Shown: positions 7,555-15,959 of the stretch, piece after piece
Layout: every line of letters starts with the position of its first letter
How positions within the stretch are numbered: the stretch's first letter is position 1
Assembly: GCA_910588285.1 (NCBI GenBank)
Contig: CAJUQB010000022.1
Coordinates: 4,532 to 28,868 of the forward strand
DNA: 24,337 nt
From: an uncultured Lachnospiraceae bacterium
Lineage (GTDB): Bacteria > Bacillota > Clostridia > Lachnospirales > Lachnospiraceae
Direction of reading: 5' to 3'
Translations under genes and position numbers: made by a program
Notes under the pieces: model-generated
The model's database searches: none
What the model was told of the DNA's origin: nothing
Seen by the model: the letters and a program-made list of their open reading frames with translations, nothing else

Positions 7555-8506
7555 GCTCCCCCTCCCTTCCCCCGGGATACTTCCAGGAGCAAAACCTCCA
7601 ATAGGGCGCATTTACCCGCTTCTCGTAAGCATCTGGATCCACTCCCTCCCACTCATAGAAGCCCCTGCCGGTCTTTGCCCCCAGGTTCCCGGCTTCCACC
7701 AGCTCCTGAAGCATCCCCGGAACCTCCTTCCCATTGCCAAGGATCGGAAATAAATTGCGGCACACCGTGCTGCAGAGCTCCAGGCCGCCATTGTCAAAAT
7801 GTTCAAAAATCCCAATGGAGGTGTAGCGGGGACAGAAGCTGTAGGCCAGGCAGGCGTCAATATCCCTGGGGTCGGCGATCCCGCTCTCCACCAGTTCTAT
7901 AGCCTCCCGCAGCAGGGCGAACTGGAGGCGGTTTCCGATGAAGCCCGGGGTCGGCTTTTTCAGGATAACCGGCTTGCGGTCCAGCTCCCCAAGAACCTGG
8001 CATACATAATCCAGCGTCTCCCTTTTTGTCCGGTCAGAAACACATATTTCTATGTAGGGAACCATATGGGCCGGGTGGAAGGGATGTGCCACAAGGATCC
8101 GGTCCTCCAGGCGTCCCATGCCCTCTGCCAGCGCATTCGGTACGATGGAGGAGCTTGCGGAGCAGACTGCCTTCAGATGCCCGCAATAAGCTTCCAGCTG
8201 CCTGTATACCTCATGCTTTTTCCCCAGGTCCTCCACAATGCATTCAAAGACCAGCTCCGCCTCCCCAAGGGCTGAGTAATCCTCCGTAAAAAAGAGATAG
8301 GTACGGCAGATGTCTGCCTGCTCCCGTGTCATAAGCCCCTGGGCTGCCAGCTGTTCAAATGCCTTATCGTAAAATTGGCGGCAGCGTCCTTCGGACGCCC
8401 CGCTTCTGGAATATACCGTTGTCTGATACCCATGGCCGGTACATAAAACCGCCAGGCCGGAAGCAATCATCCCGGTCCCGATGATCGCAATTTTTCTATT
8501 GTTCAT
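7541..8506 (-). CDS. 3-hydroxyacyl-CoA / 3-hydroxyacid dehydrogenase family protein
   Basis: NAD-dependent oxidation of a 3-hydroxy group is the family reaction. The 321-residue product begins with a Rossmann motif GTGMIASG (Gly10, Gly12, Gly17) and contains SASSSIVPN (about 116-124), HPFHP at 141-145 with the catalytic His141, and Glu153. The C-terminal domain has GFIGNRLQFALLREAIELVE, which resembles the short single-domain members (lambda-crystallin/L-gulonate and L-carnitine dehydrogenases) as much as the classical fatty-acid enzymes. No CoA ligase, CoA transferase or thiolase is present in the window, which makes a free hydroxy acid a plausible substrate. ATG 8506 overlaps the MmgE/PrpD stop by 4 nt, with an AGGAGAG site upstream. 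Confidence 0.82.
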   Translation of the reverse strand: MNNRKIAIIGTGMIASGLAVLCTGHGYQTTVYSRSGASEGRCRQFYDKAFEQLAAQGLMTREQADICRTYLFFTEDYSALGEAELVFECIVEDLGKKHEVYRQLEAYCGHLKAVCSASSSIVPNALAEGMGRLEDRILVAHPFHPAHMVPYIEICVSDRTKRETLDYVCQVLGELDRKPVILKKPTPGFIGNRLQFALLREAIELVESGIADPRDIDACLAYSFCPRYTSIGIFEHFDNGGLELCSTVCRNLFPILGNGKEVPGMLQELVEAGNLGAKTGRGFYEWEGVDPDAYEKRVNAPYWRFCSWKYPGGREGEHGSE

Positions 8507-9921
8507 CTGCCGCTCTCCTCTCCTGCCGAAAAATACCTGTGCACAAAGGCTCCCACGCTTGGGAGCTGCTCCAGTCCTTTGATTTCTCCGGGTAGCTTCT
8601 GTATCTTTTCTGGATTGTATCGATATCTGCTGAACTGCATACAGTCCAAAAACTTTTTCGCCAGCCTTGCCTCGCTTAAGGGCTTTTCCGGTGCGCCCAG
8701 GGAGACAAACTGCTCCTTCCTGAAGCTGCCCCTTCCCGTCTTTAGAACAACCGTAATGTGGTCGTCCCCCCCATCGTCCCCTGTCACTGCCCCGGCCCGG
8801 AGGCAGTAGGTGACCTTCTGGGCCATCTGAAGGAGCCGTTCATCCTTCAGTGCCTCCTCCCGGTACATATCCAGCCGCAGATCCCGGTTCCAGACAGCCA
8901 AAGCCAAGGAGAAGGGCATGCTGAACTTTGCCGCTGCCAGGCTTTTGGGCCTGTATTTCACCTCATAAGGCTCCAATACCCGCAAATGGTTGGGATTTAC
9001 CTCCAAATGAATCTCCTGGACCTCATCCGGACGAAGCTCATATTGATTCACCAGCTCCAAGACCGCATCCAGGGCGCCGTGGACCGTTCCGCAGCAGGGC
9101 CAGGCCTTATACCTAAGCCTTGCGCATTCCCACTGCTCCCCGAGACCGTCCAGGATCACCCGGAGATCATAATCGCCATTGGCCATCATCCGAAACAGCC
9201 CCAGCTTCCCTTCAAAGGGCTCATCCAGCCGGGCGGTTACCCCGGCCTTTGCCATAAGGAGGGAAAATACGGCTGCCTTTGCCGAAAATGCATCCCGCAC
9301 GGCCCGCAGCACGGATTCTCCAGAGCATGCGCTCTGTCCCGGAAGGAGGATCTGGGTCATGCAGATGGAAAGGGCATCCCTTGTGCGTCCCTGGTCAAGT
9401 CCCAGCGCCCGCGCCCCTCCCAGCACTGCGCCGTAGGCGCTGAACATGGGCGGCGAATACCAGCCGCAGGCCAGATCATTCACCCGGAGAGACTGTTTTA
9501 ACCGACATGCGATCTCGCCGGAAACTGCCATAGCTGCCAGCATATCCCTGCCCCCAAGCTCCATGGATTGGCTTAGGGCCAGCAGGGCTGGGATGGACGC
9601 TGTATTGGGATGGGTCTTGGATCCATCATGCCCGTCCTCATAATCCAGCGCATGGATCAATGCGCCATTGGCCATGGCTGCCAGCACCGGGGAGGCCCCC
9701 CTGCCGGTGCCGATAATGGTGCAGGCCTCCTCCCGGCTGTTGTCCACCGCATATCCGATAAACGGCGCGCAGGCAGGCTCAAGGGTGGTAGCTGCGGCCA
9801 TCACGCCAATGGAATCAAGAAGGCTTTTCTTCTGGGTGCGGACCACCTCCTCTGGTATGTCTTCGTATTTTGTTTCCAGGGCAAACCGGATCAGTGCCTC
9901 TGTCACCTTTCCCACAGCCAT
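8503..9921 (-). CDS. MmgE/PrpD family protein
   Basis: The family includes 2-methylcitrate dehydratase, cis-aconitate decarboxylase and iminodisuccinate epimerase, all acting on di- or tricarboxylic acids. The 472-residue length is normal. Visible features are the N-terminal helical domain, the HALDYEDGHDGSKTHPN segment (about 90-106, with the conserved Asp93 and His104-Pro), and the C-terminal lid domain with MPFSLALAVW. At the position where family members usually have G-x-H-x-T, this protein reads GWYSP (about 153-157), so one active-site His appears to be Tyr. The start ATG 9921 follows AGAGGAGAA, 27 nt after the GRE stop. As the gene directly after the GRE, it may act on the GRE product or a downstream acid; the reaction is unknown. 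Confidence 0.85.
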   Translation of the reverse strand: MAVGKVTEALIRFALETKYEDIPEEVVRTQKKSLLDSIGVMAAATTLEPACAPFIGYAVDNSREEACTIIGTGRGASPVLAAMANGALIHALDYEDGHDGSKTHPNTASIPALLALSQSMELGGRDMLAAMAVSGEIACRLKQSLRVNDLACGWYSPPMFSAYGAVLGGARALGLDQGRTRDALSICMTQILLPGQSACSGESVLRAVRDAFSAKAAVFSLLMAKAGVTARLDEPFEGKLGLFRMMANGDYDLRVILDGLGEQWECARLRYKAWPCCGTVHGALDAVLELVNQYELRPDEVQEIHLEVNPNHLRVLEPYEVKYRPKSLAAAKFSMPFSLALAVWNRDLRLDMYREEALKDERLLQMAQKVTYCLRAGAVTGDDGGDDHITVVLKTGRGSFRKEQFVSLGAPEKPLSEARLAKKFLDCMQFSRYRYNPEKIQKLPGEIKGLEQLPSVGAFVHRYFSAGEESGR

Positions 9922-9948
9922 ATGTACGCTTCTCCTCTTTTCTCTATT

Positions 9949-12396
9949 TTATAAGGTATGCTCGCTCCGCTGGATTATATCATTCTGAATCTGTTTGGAT
10001 AATTGTACAAAATATGCGCTGAAGCCCCCTACACGCACCAGCAGGTCCGAATGTTCCTGGGGATGCTCCTGGGCATCCAGCAGCTCTTTTCCATCCACTA
10101 GATTATATTGGATGTGCGTACCTCCGGCTCCGAGAAATGCATTGGTGTACGCCACCAGCTGATCGACGGCATTGTCATGTTCAAACATATCCTTGGGAAA
10201 CTTCTGGTTCAATGCCTGCACATAGGAATGGTCGCCAAAATTTGCATGGAGCACAGAGCGCAAAACCGCTGTCGGCCCCTTCTTATCCATCCCCCGCATC
10301 GGCGAGGCCGAACCGTCATTTAAGGGCTCCTTTGCCTTCCTGCCATTGGGCAGCGCCCCAACCCCCAGGCCTGCCGCATAGTGCCAGGACAGCCCCTCCC
10401 GCAAGGACTTGAAGGGCGTATAGGGTGAATTATCCCAGCTAGTGATGGAATCTGCTGACATCAGGCTGACCCTGCGGGCCATATCGTCCGCCTCCTGAAT
10501 ACCATTGCCGAATTTCGGCGCATCCAGGCACAGCCTTCGGACGGCTTCCCCCTTCTCCCCGGCAAAATCACTGTCCAGAGCATCCATCAGCTCATCCATG
10601 GTCAACTTCCCCTCGTCAAAGACCAGCTTTTTCACTGCAATCAGGGCATCTGCCGTATCAATCACCGCCCGGTCTGTAATCCCATACTCAGACTTGAGGT
10701 TGGGAACCAGGGTATCGTACCCCTCGTCCATGCAGTTCTGGATTGACATTGCTGACAGGAAGGGCAGCCTTAAGTATCTGGCCTGGATATCCCGGGCCAG
10801 GTTTGCCATCCACAGGGTCCGATGCATAATAAAATGGTGCTGCGCCACATAGGCATCCCACAATTCTTCAAATTTCCGGAAACTCCTTGGATCACCGGTC
10901 TTCAGGCCCAGGGCTTTGCCGGTGATAGCCACACCATTGTGCAGCGCCAGGTGCAGGATCGCAGCATTGTTAAAGCCTGCTGCACCGCATTTATATTCCG
11001 AGCGCTGGGGCAGCGCCGGCCAGACACAGCCCCGGCCGACCCAATCCCTGGCCTCCTCCAGCGGAATCCCGTCCCGCACGAACAGTCGGATAATCCCTTC
11101 CTCATTTTCAAAAAGTGGAATCCCTCCGCCGGTGAGAACATTGGTTTTGATGGCCTTGCGCATCAGCCAGTCCGGCGTATCATGGTTCCAGCGCACCCCT
11201 ACGGTGGGCGAGGACTGGCGCAGCAGCCCCAGCGCGTGGAGGAACATGTAGCTCAATTCATTGGAGCCCTCCCTGCCCTCTGGGGTAATCCCTCCCAAGT
11301 TGATGCTGTTGATGGCAAAAGTAACCTGATGGGTCTCCCTGTGGGTTCCTGTATCCACATAGATGGTCGTTCCCCAGCGCCCGATCAGCTCTGCCAGCAG
11401 ATTCATGGCCTGGCCCTCCGTAAGCCTCCCCTCTTTGAGATCCCTGATAAAGAAGGGATAGAGGTACTGGTCTCCCCGTCCCCATTGGGGGTGATTATGC
11501 ATGGGATGCTCAATGGCCTTGCAGATTCCGGTCATGGACATGGACTGGAGCGCCTCATGGAAATTCCGCGCCGGATGCTCCGGAACGTGTTCGCAGGTCC
11601 TTGCAATCAGCAGAAGCTCCTCCCTGCGTTGGGGGTCCGCCTCCTCCTGGGCCAGCTCCCTTGCCAGGGCAGCGTACCGGTGGGATAGCTCAATGCAAGC
11701 CCTGCACACAATGACAGCTGCTTTCCAGAAATAATATTTGTCCGGCCCCTGGCGTTCATTGGCAACAAAATCCTCCATGTGCGCCTTGGCTTCTTCTATA
11801 AAAAATTTAAGCCCCTTATTCAGGATCTTCTCAAAATCAATGGTATTGGTGGAATTCCCAAAATTGCCGGTATTTAAGGGCGGATCCTTCAGCCTTGCCT
11901 CAAGGATATCCTGAGGCCATGTGCCAAGAATATCGGCCCACAGCTTATTCCCCATATCTGCGGCAGATTTGCCCCCGAACACCCGGGAGGCCTCCCGCAG
12001 AATCTCGATTTCCTCTGGGGAAAGCCGGGACTCGTCATGCATAGAAAACTGCACCCTGCCCTCCTCTCCCCAGATGCCGTCCAGATAGTCCCCGCAGGTG
12101 TCAATGGCTGTATACGCCCCCACCACAGTTGGTCCCACGCGGCCTACAATAACGTCAAAATCCAGGATGCTGATCTCGATATTCTTAAGCACATGGGCCA
12201 GCAATTTGGCACGGCGAATCTCAATGTCCTCCCCCTCGGTCTCAAGCCACGATTCCGTGGCATACTTCTGCCGGTCCACATGGAGCTTGTAGGGGGCAGC
12301 CTTCACTGCCTCCTTCCACCGAAGCCGCTTTTCATCCAGACAGGTCCGGTCAATGCGTTCCAATATATGTTTATCAACAATTACCTTTGCTTCCAC
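9949..12396 (-). CDS. Glycyl radical enzyme with atypical active site (PFL/dehydratase superfamily)
   Basis: Glycyl radical enzymes run radical cleavage, elimination, decarboxylation or addition reactions in anaerobes. The 815-residue product is full length for the dehydratase-like branch. Family landmarks are GRGDQYLYPFFIRDL (306-320), INLGGITPEGREGSNELSY (365-383), LFENEEGII (428-436), the thiyl-radical Cys457 in GCVWP (456-460), ALPNGR (681-686), GGTHIQYN (758-765) and the C-terminal glycyl loop VRVGGFSAYF with predicted radical Gly791. Two positions are unusual: Trp459 where GCVEP enzymes have the catalytic Glu, and Phe792 where the Tyr of the usual RVxGY sits. The start is GTG 12396, fixed by GGAGG seven nt upstream; a longer upstream frame overlaps the preceding gene and is not family-like. 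The gap to that gene is one base. Substrate and reaction are not recognised. It is not a pyruvate formate-lyase, which has adjacent Cys-Cys. Confidence 0.9.
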   Translation of the reverse strand: MEAKVIVDKHILERIDRTCLDEKRLRWKEAVKAAPYKLHVDRQKYATESWLETEGEDIEIRRAKLLAHVLKNIEISILDFDVIVGRVGPTVVGAYTAIDTCGDYLDGIWGEEGRVQFSMHDESRLSPEEIEILREASRVFGGKSAADMGNKLWADILGTWPQDILEARLKDPPLNTGNFGNSTNTIDFEKILNKGLKFFIEEAKAHMEDFVANERQGPDKYYFWKAAVIVCRACIELSHRYAALARELAQEEADPQRREELLLIARTCEHVPEHPARNFHEALQSMSMTGICKAIEHPMHNHPQWGRGDQYLYPFFIRDLKEGRLTEGQAMNLLAELIGRWGTTIYVDTGTHRETHQVTFAINSINLGGITPEGREGSNELSYMFLHALGLLRQSSPTVGVRWNHDTPDWLMRKAIKTNVLTGGGIPLFENEEGIIRLFVRDGIPLEEARDWVGRGCVWPALPQRSEYKCGAAGFNNAAILHLALHNGVAITGKALGLKTGDPRSFRKFEELWDAYVAQHHFIMHRTLWMANLARDIQARYLRLPFLSAMSIQNCMDEGYDTLVPNLKSEYGITDRAVIDTADALIAVKKLVFDEGKLTMDELMDALDSDFAGEKGEAVRRLCLDAPKFGNGIQEADDMARRVSLMSADSITSWDNSPYTPFKSLREGLSWHYAAGLGVGALPNGRKAKEPLNDGSASPMRGMDKKGPTAVLRSVLHANFGDHSYVQALNQKFPKDMFEHDNAVDQLVAYTNAFLGAGGTHIQYNLVDGKELLDAQEHPQEHSDLLVRVGGFSAYFVQLSKQIQNDIIQRSEHTL

Positions 12397-12397
12397 T

Positions 12398-13978
12398 TTA
12401 TTCCCTCCGTTTCTCATTGTCACAATACTCCCGCTGCCCGGCCTCATCCGAAGGCTGCGGCTTCCAGGCCTCATCTGAAAGTGCCTGCTGCCTGGCCTCA
12501 TCCAGAAGCGCCTCGCCGCCTTCCGGCAGGATCCAGCGCTCCTCCACCATCTGCCGGATCCGCTCTGCCGTTTTCTCCAGCCACTGCTCCCTTGTTCCGT
12601 ACAGCGCCTGCATTTTCTCCGGGCCGAACGGAAGGATCGTCCCATCCTCCAGATAGGCTGCTGCCGGCACATCCACATAATGGGTGCGTACGCCTCCCCG
12701 CTGATTCCCATGGGTGTCATACACAAAGTCTGCATCCGGGTATCCGCAGGTCATCTCCAGGTAGGGCGCCTTTGGCATTGGGATCCCCCTGGCTGCCCAA
12801 TCCTTCAGATTGCGGTAAACCCCTGCAATAAAATGGGGCATAATGGACACCTTCATCCCTTCCGGCCGCGTCCCCCGCAGGGGATTCAGCTTCTGGTGAT
12901 ATTGCTCCACCCCGGCCTTTTTCAGCTCCTCAGATCCCGGATATGTACGGACGTCCCCCCTTGCACAGTACTTCAGGGAGGTTCCCGCCACCTCATAGCA
13001 CCTGCCCAGGTTTCCCGGTTCGTCGCTGTTTTCACTGCGGAACATACAGGCCCACAGAGGATGCGGCAATGTGCCCCGCATATCCCCCGCAGTCTGGATC
13101 CGCACAACCGGCACCATGCCGCCGCATTTGCAGCGGGGATCATCCCAGGACAAAATATCCTCTTCCCGGTTCAGATTTCCGGCCCTGCCGGACATGTAGA
13201 TCACTGCGCCGTCATACACCGGCCGCAAGCCGTCCAGCATGGAATAGGGCATCACGGCAGACACGTAGCAGGGAATCTCCGCAAAGGTTACGCCTATCAG
13301 GTAAGCATATTTTGCTCCGTATCCGGCAAAGGGAGTCCCCGGCCTTCCCCTCTTGATCATGGCCGCCACCTGGCTCATAATGTCCATATCCAGGCCCTTT
13401 TCCTGGTCTGCCAGATCCTCCATGGCGCCGCCCTTGTTGTGCTCCCACTGATCCGGACTGGAAGCCATATTTCCCACTGGTCCCCTCTGCCCTGGCGGCA
13501 GCGGATTTTTCAATTCCAGCGCCCCGTAGCGCCCGGGGTCAAAGGTCTTAAGAGCCTCAAAGGTGGAGCCGGCAATGGACATGCCCACATAGCCGTCCCC
13601 GGAGGCCATGATGTGCTCAAAAGCGCTCCCCCAGCCAACGCTGGGATTGTCGATCCGGCAGCCGCCATGCATCATCTCCACCATAACGTGACCGCTGAAG
13701 CTTGCCCTGTCCGCAGGCTTTCTCACAAGGATGCGGGTACAATAGGGTCCATGCTCCGACCGGATCCGGGGCCGCCCTGTCGTCCCCTTCCATGCATACA
13801 CATTGGCAAAACCAGAGACAAGATATTCCTCCTCCACATACCCATATTCCTCCAGGCGGATGGGGTCCTCCTGATGCAGCGCCATGTTGAGGGGATAGCT
13901 GTCTTCTGTAATTGCAAGCTGCTCTATGTCTGGATCCGGAACAATAAATGTCTCAATCCATTTCTCTGTATTTTGCAT
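12398..13978 (-). CDS. Abhydrolase_10-type alpha/beta hydrolase domain protein, probably without catalytic serine
   Basis: The 526-residue product matches the large alpha/beta-hydrolase domain family of about 450-550 residues known from many catabolic clusters. Family-like segments are GDGYVGMSIAGSTFEALKTFDP (about 127-148, in part), a DGLRPVYDGAVIYMSGRAG core (249-267), YEVAGTS (328-334) and GGVRTHYVDVPAAAY (428-442). The nucleophile elbow, usually G-x-S-x-S/G, reads GYGAKYAYLIG with Gly221 in the serine place. The motif usually written EVAGT-x-H has Leu335 where I would expect His. There is no signal peptide, so it is cytoplasmic. ATG 13978 shares one base with the ATPase stop (TAATG) and follows GGAGG. 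The last 40 residues are a variable, repeat-bearing tail. Function unknown: it may be a degenerate enzyme, or use other chemistry. Confidence 0.75.
   Translation of the reverse strand: MQNTEKWIETFIVPDPDIEQLAITEDSYPLNMALHQEDPIRLEEYGYVEEEYLVSGFANVYAWKGTTGRPRIRSEHGPYCTRILVRKPADRASFSGHVMVEMMHGGCRIDNPSVGWGSAFEHIMASGDGYVGMSIAGSTFEALKTFDPGRYGALELKNPLPPGQRGPVGNMASSPDQWEHNKGGAMEDLADQEKGLDMDIMSQVAAMIKRGRPGTPFAGYGAKYAYLIGVTFAEIPCYVSAVMPYSMLDGLRPVYDGAVIYMSGRAGNLNREEDILSWDDPRCKCGGMVPVVRIQTAGDMRGTLPHPLWACMFRSENSDEPGNLGRCYEVAGTSLKYCARGDVRTYPGSEELKKAGVEQYHQKLNPLRGTRPEGMKVSIMPHFIAGVYRNLKDWAARGIPMPKAPYLEMTCGYPDADFVYDTHGNQRGGVRTHYVDVPAAAYLEDGTILPFGPEKMQALYGTREQWLEKTAERIRQMVEERWILPEGGEALLDEARQQALSDEAWKPQPSDEAGQREYCDNEKRRE
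12441..12521. repeat. Three diverged 27-bp tandem repeats in a hydrolase gene tail
   Basis: The sequence GCCTCATC recurs at 12441, 12468 and 12495, exactly 27 bp apart. In the encoded protein this gives three nine-residue units that each begin Asp-Glu-Ala (residues about 493-519). The units are diverged outside this core. They lie in the non-conserved C-terminal tail. Confidence 0.7.
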
Positions 13979-14943
13979 TATGATTCCTCCAGTGCATTGA
14001 TTTCCCTTACGCGGCAGCAGGACACAAAATGGTTCGGAAGAACCTCCTCCAGCACCTGCTCCTTTGCGCAAAGGTCACATGCATATTCACAGCGTGCCGC
14101 GAATCTGCATCCTGGCTTTGGGTCAATGGGGGACAATACCTCCCCCTTCAATAAAATCCGTTCTCTCTTATGATGGATATCCGTTGATGGAATTGCCGAC
14201 AGCAGAGCCTTGGTATAGGGATGAAGGGGCTTGTCAAACAGCTCATCCGAGGGGCTTGTCTCCACAAGCTGTCCCAGATACATCACGCAGATATCATGGG
14301 AAATATGCTTTACCACCGACAGGTCATGGGTGATAAATAAAAATGCCACGCCAAGCTCCCGCTGGAGCTCCTTGATCAGGTTCAGAATCTGGGCCTGCAC
14401 CGAGACATCCAGCGCAGATACCGGCTCATCGCAGACCACAAACCTGGGATTCAGTGCAAGGGCCCTTCCGATCCCCACACGCTGGCGCCTGCCCCCGTCC
14501 AGCTCATGGGGATAAGAGCCCTCCAGGCGTTCTGCAAGCCCCACAACCTCCATAATCCGCCGCGCCTCTGCATCTATTTCTGATTTCCGGAAGCGTTTGG
14601 AAAGAATCAGCGGCTCGCTGATGGTCTGCTTTACCGTCAGCCGGGGATTCAGGGAGGAAAAGGGATCCTGGAAAATAATCTGCATATTCTCCCGGACCAG
14701 CTTCCGCTTCCTGCCCTTCACCTGGGTGATATTCTCCCCGTCAAAGAAAATCTCTCCGGATGTGCTGTCCAGCAGGTGCACAATCGTCCGCCCCAGGGTG
14801 GATTTCCCGCAGCCGGACTCCCCAACAATGCCCATGGTACGGCCCTTTTGGATGGAAAAGCTGACGTCATCCACCGCATGCAGAACGCCGCTGGGCGTAT
14901 GAAAATATTTTTTTAAATGCTTTACCTCTACAATTGCAGTCAT
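13978..14943 (-). CDS. Oligopeptide/dipeptide-type ABC transporter ATPase (DppF/OppF-like)
   Basis: This is one of two ATPase subunits that power the importer encoded upstream. The 321-residue product has Walker A GESGCGKST (41-49), Q-loop FQDP (91-94), an ABC signature written LDGGRRQR (148-155) in place of the common LSGGQ, Walker B ending CDEP (171-174), and H-loop THD. The C-terminal region carries the oligopeptide-type extension with a cysteine cluster (PGCRFAARCEYACDLC). ATG 14943 overlaps the upstream ATPase stop by 4 nt, with AGGAGGAGC in front. The family carries peptides, but also opines, nickel, heme and sugars, so substrate cannot be assigned from it. Confidence 0.92.
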   Translation of the reverse strand: MTAIVEVKHLKKYFHTPSGVLHAVDDVSFSIQKGRTMGIVGESGCGKSTLGRTIVHLLDSTSGEIFFDGENITQVKGRKRKLVRENMQIIFQDPFSSLNPRLTVKQTISEPLILSKRFRKSEIDAEARRIMEVVGLAERLEGSYPHELDGGRRQRVGIGRALALNPRFVVCDEPVSALDVSVQAQILNLIKELQRELGVAFLFITHDLSVVKHISHDICVMYLGQLVETSPSDELFDKPLHPYTKALLSAIPSTDIHHKRERILLKGEVLSPIDPKPGCRFAARCEYACDLCAKEQVLEEVLPNHFVSCCRVREINALEES

Positions 14944-15947
14944 GATTGCTCCTCCTGGCCTTCGAGACGGCAGCAACGGCAAAAATGCCCCTGCTCCACT
15001 TCAGTCATTGGAATCCTTCCCTGTTTGCACGCTTCTGCGGCATAGCTGCAGCGGGGATGAAAATAGCATCCCTCCGGCAGGCTGGCCGGGTTGGGAAGGG
15101 TTCCCGGAATGGTATACAGCAGATCCGTCTTTTTCCCGATATCCGGGATGCAGTCAAACAGGCCCCTGGTATAGGGATGCATCGGATGGTCGAACAGGGC
15201 CTCCTTGCCTGCCAGCTCCACAATCTCGCCGGCATATACCACTGCCACCACATCGCATACCTCTGCCACGATCCCCATATCATGGGTAATCATGATCATG
15301 GAGGTATGATACTGCTCCTTCAAACGGTACATCATATCCAGCACCTGGGCCTGTATAGTCACATCCAGCGCCGTTGTGGGCTCATCCGCAAGCAGGAGAA
15401 GGGGATTGCAGGCCAATGCCATTGCAATAATGACCCGCTGCTTCATGCCGCCGGAAAACTGATGAGGGTACTCATGGTATCGGTTTCTGGAAATCCCCAC
15501 CAGCTCCAGCATCTCCATGGCCTTCTGTACCATCTCATGATTGCTGATTTTCTCATTGTGAAGCCGGATGACCTCCTCAATCTGGCTGCCCACGGAAAAT
15601 ACCGGATTGAGAGCTGTCATGGGATCCTGAAAGATCATTGAGATCTTATTTCCCCGGATTCTGCGCATCTCCTTTTCCGGAATAGACAAAAGCTCCTGCC
15701 CCTCCAGAAAAATCTCGCCGCCGGCCACCTTTGCCGGCGGGTCTGGCAGAATCCGCAGGATTGATTTGGCAATAGTGGTCTTTCCTGCGCCTGTCTCGCC
15801 TACCAGCCCTATGGTCTGTCCCCGCTTCAGCTCAAAGGATACGTCATTCACTGCCTGTATGACCTCTCCGCCTGCCGTGTACTGAACCTTCAGATTGCGC
15901 ACGGAAAGCAGGATATCTTTTCTATTGTTGTTTGTCTGTTTTTCCAC
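14940..15947 (-). CDS. Oligopeptide/dipeptide-type ABC transporter ATPase (DppD/OppD-like)
   Basis: This is the second ATPase of the heterodimeric pair. The 335-residue product has Walker A GETGAGKTT (50-58), Q-loop FQDP, signature FSGGMKQR (164-171), Walker B ending ADEP (187-190), H-loop THD and the C-terminal oligo-HPY region with cysteines (CYFHPRCSYAAEAC). The start is GTG 15947, 12 nt after the upstream permease stop, with AGAGGG seven nt in front. Its Walker A and signature are canonical, whereas its partner has a variant signature, so the two nucleotide sites may not be equivalent. Confidence 0.92.
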   Translation of the reverse strand: MEKQTNNNRKDILLSVRNLKVQYTAGGEVIQAVNDVSFELKRGQTIGLVGETGAGKTTIAKSILRILPDPPAKVAGGEIFLEGQELLSIPEKEMRRIRGNKISMIFQDPMTALNPVFSVGSQIEEVIRLHNEKISNHEMVQKAMEMLELVGISRNRYHEYPHQFSGGMKQRVIIAMALACNPLLLLADEPTTALDVTIQAQVLDMMYRLKEQYHTSMIMITHDMGIVAEVCDVVAVVYAGEIVELAGKEALFDHPMHPYTRGLFDCIPDIGKKTDLLYTIPGTLPNPASLPEGCYFHPRCSYAAEACKQGRIPMTEVEQGHFCRCCRLEGQEEQS

Positions 15948-15959
15948 GCCTTTGCCCTC

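Noticed and set aside
10822..11688. A 288-codon plus-strand frame inside the GRE gene
   Set aside because: Antisense to conserved GRE core motifs, with no start signals or recognisable domain.
12397..12735. N-terminal extension of the GRE to 928 residues
   Set aside because: The extension overlaps the hydrolase gene, is Arg/Ser/Gly-rich and unlike any GRE N-terminus. GTG 12396 has a well-spaced GGAGG.
12680..14173. A 497-codon open frame on the plus strand, antisense to the hydrolase and ATPase genes
   Set aside because: It mirrors conserved genes on the minus strand, has a His/Pro/Gly-rich composition typical of antisense shadows, no family motif and no ribosome-binding site. Its length follows from codon bias of the real genes.
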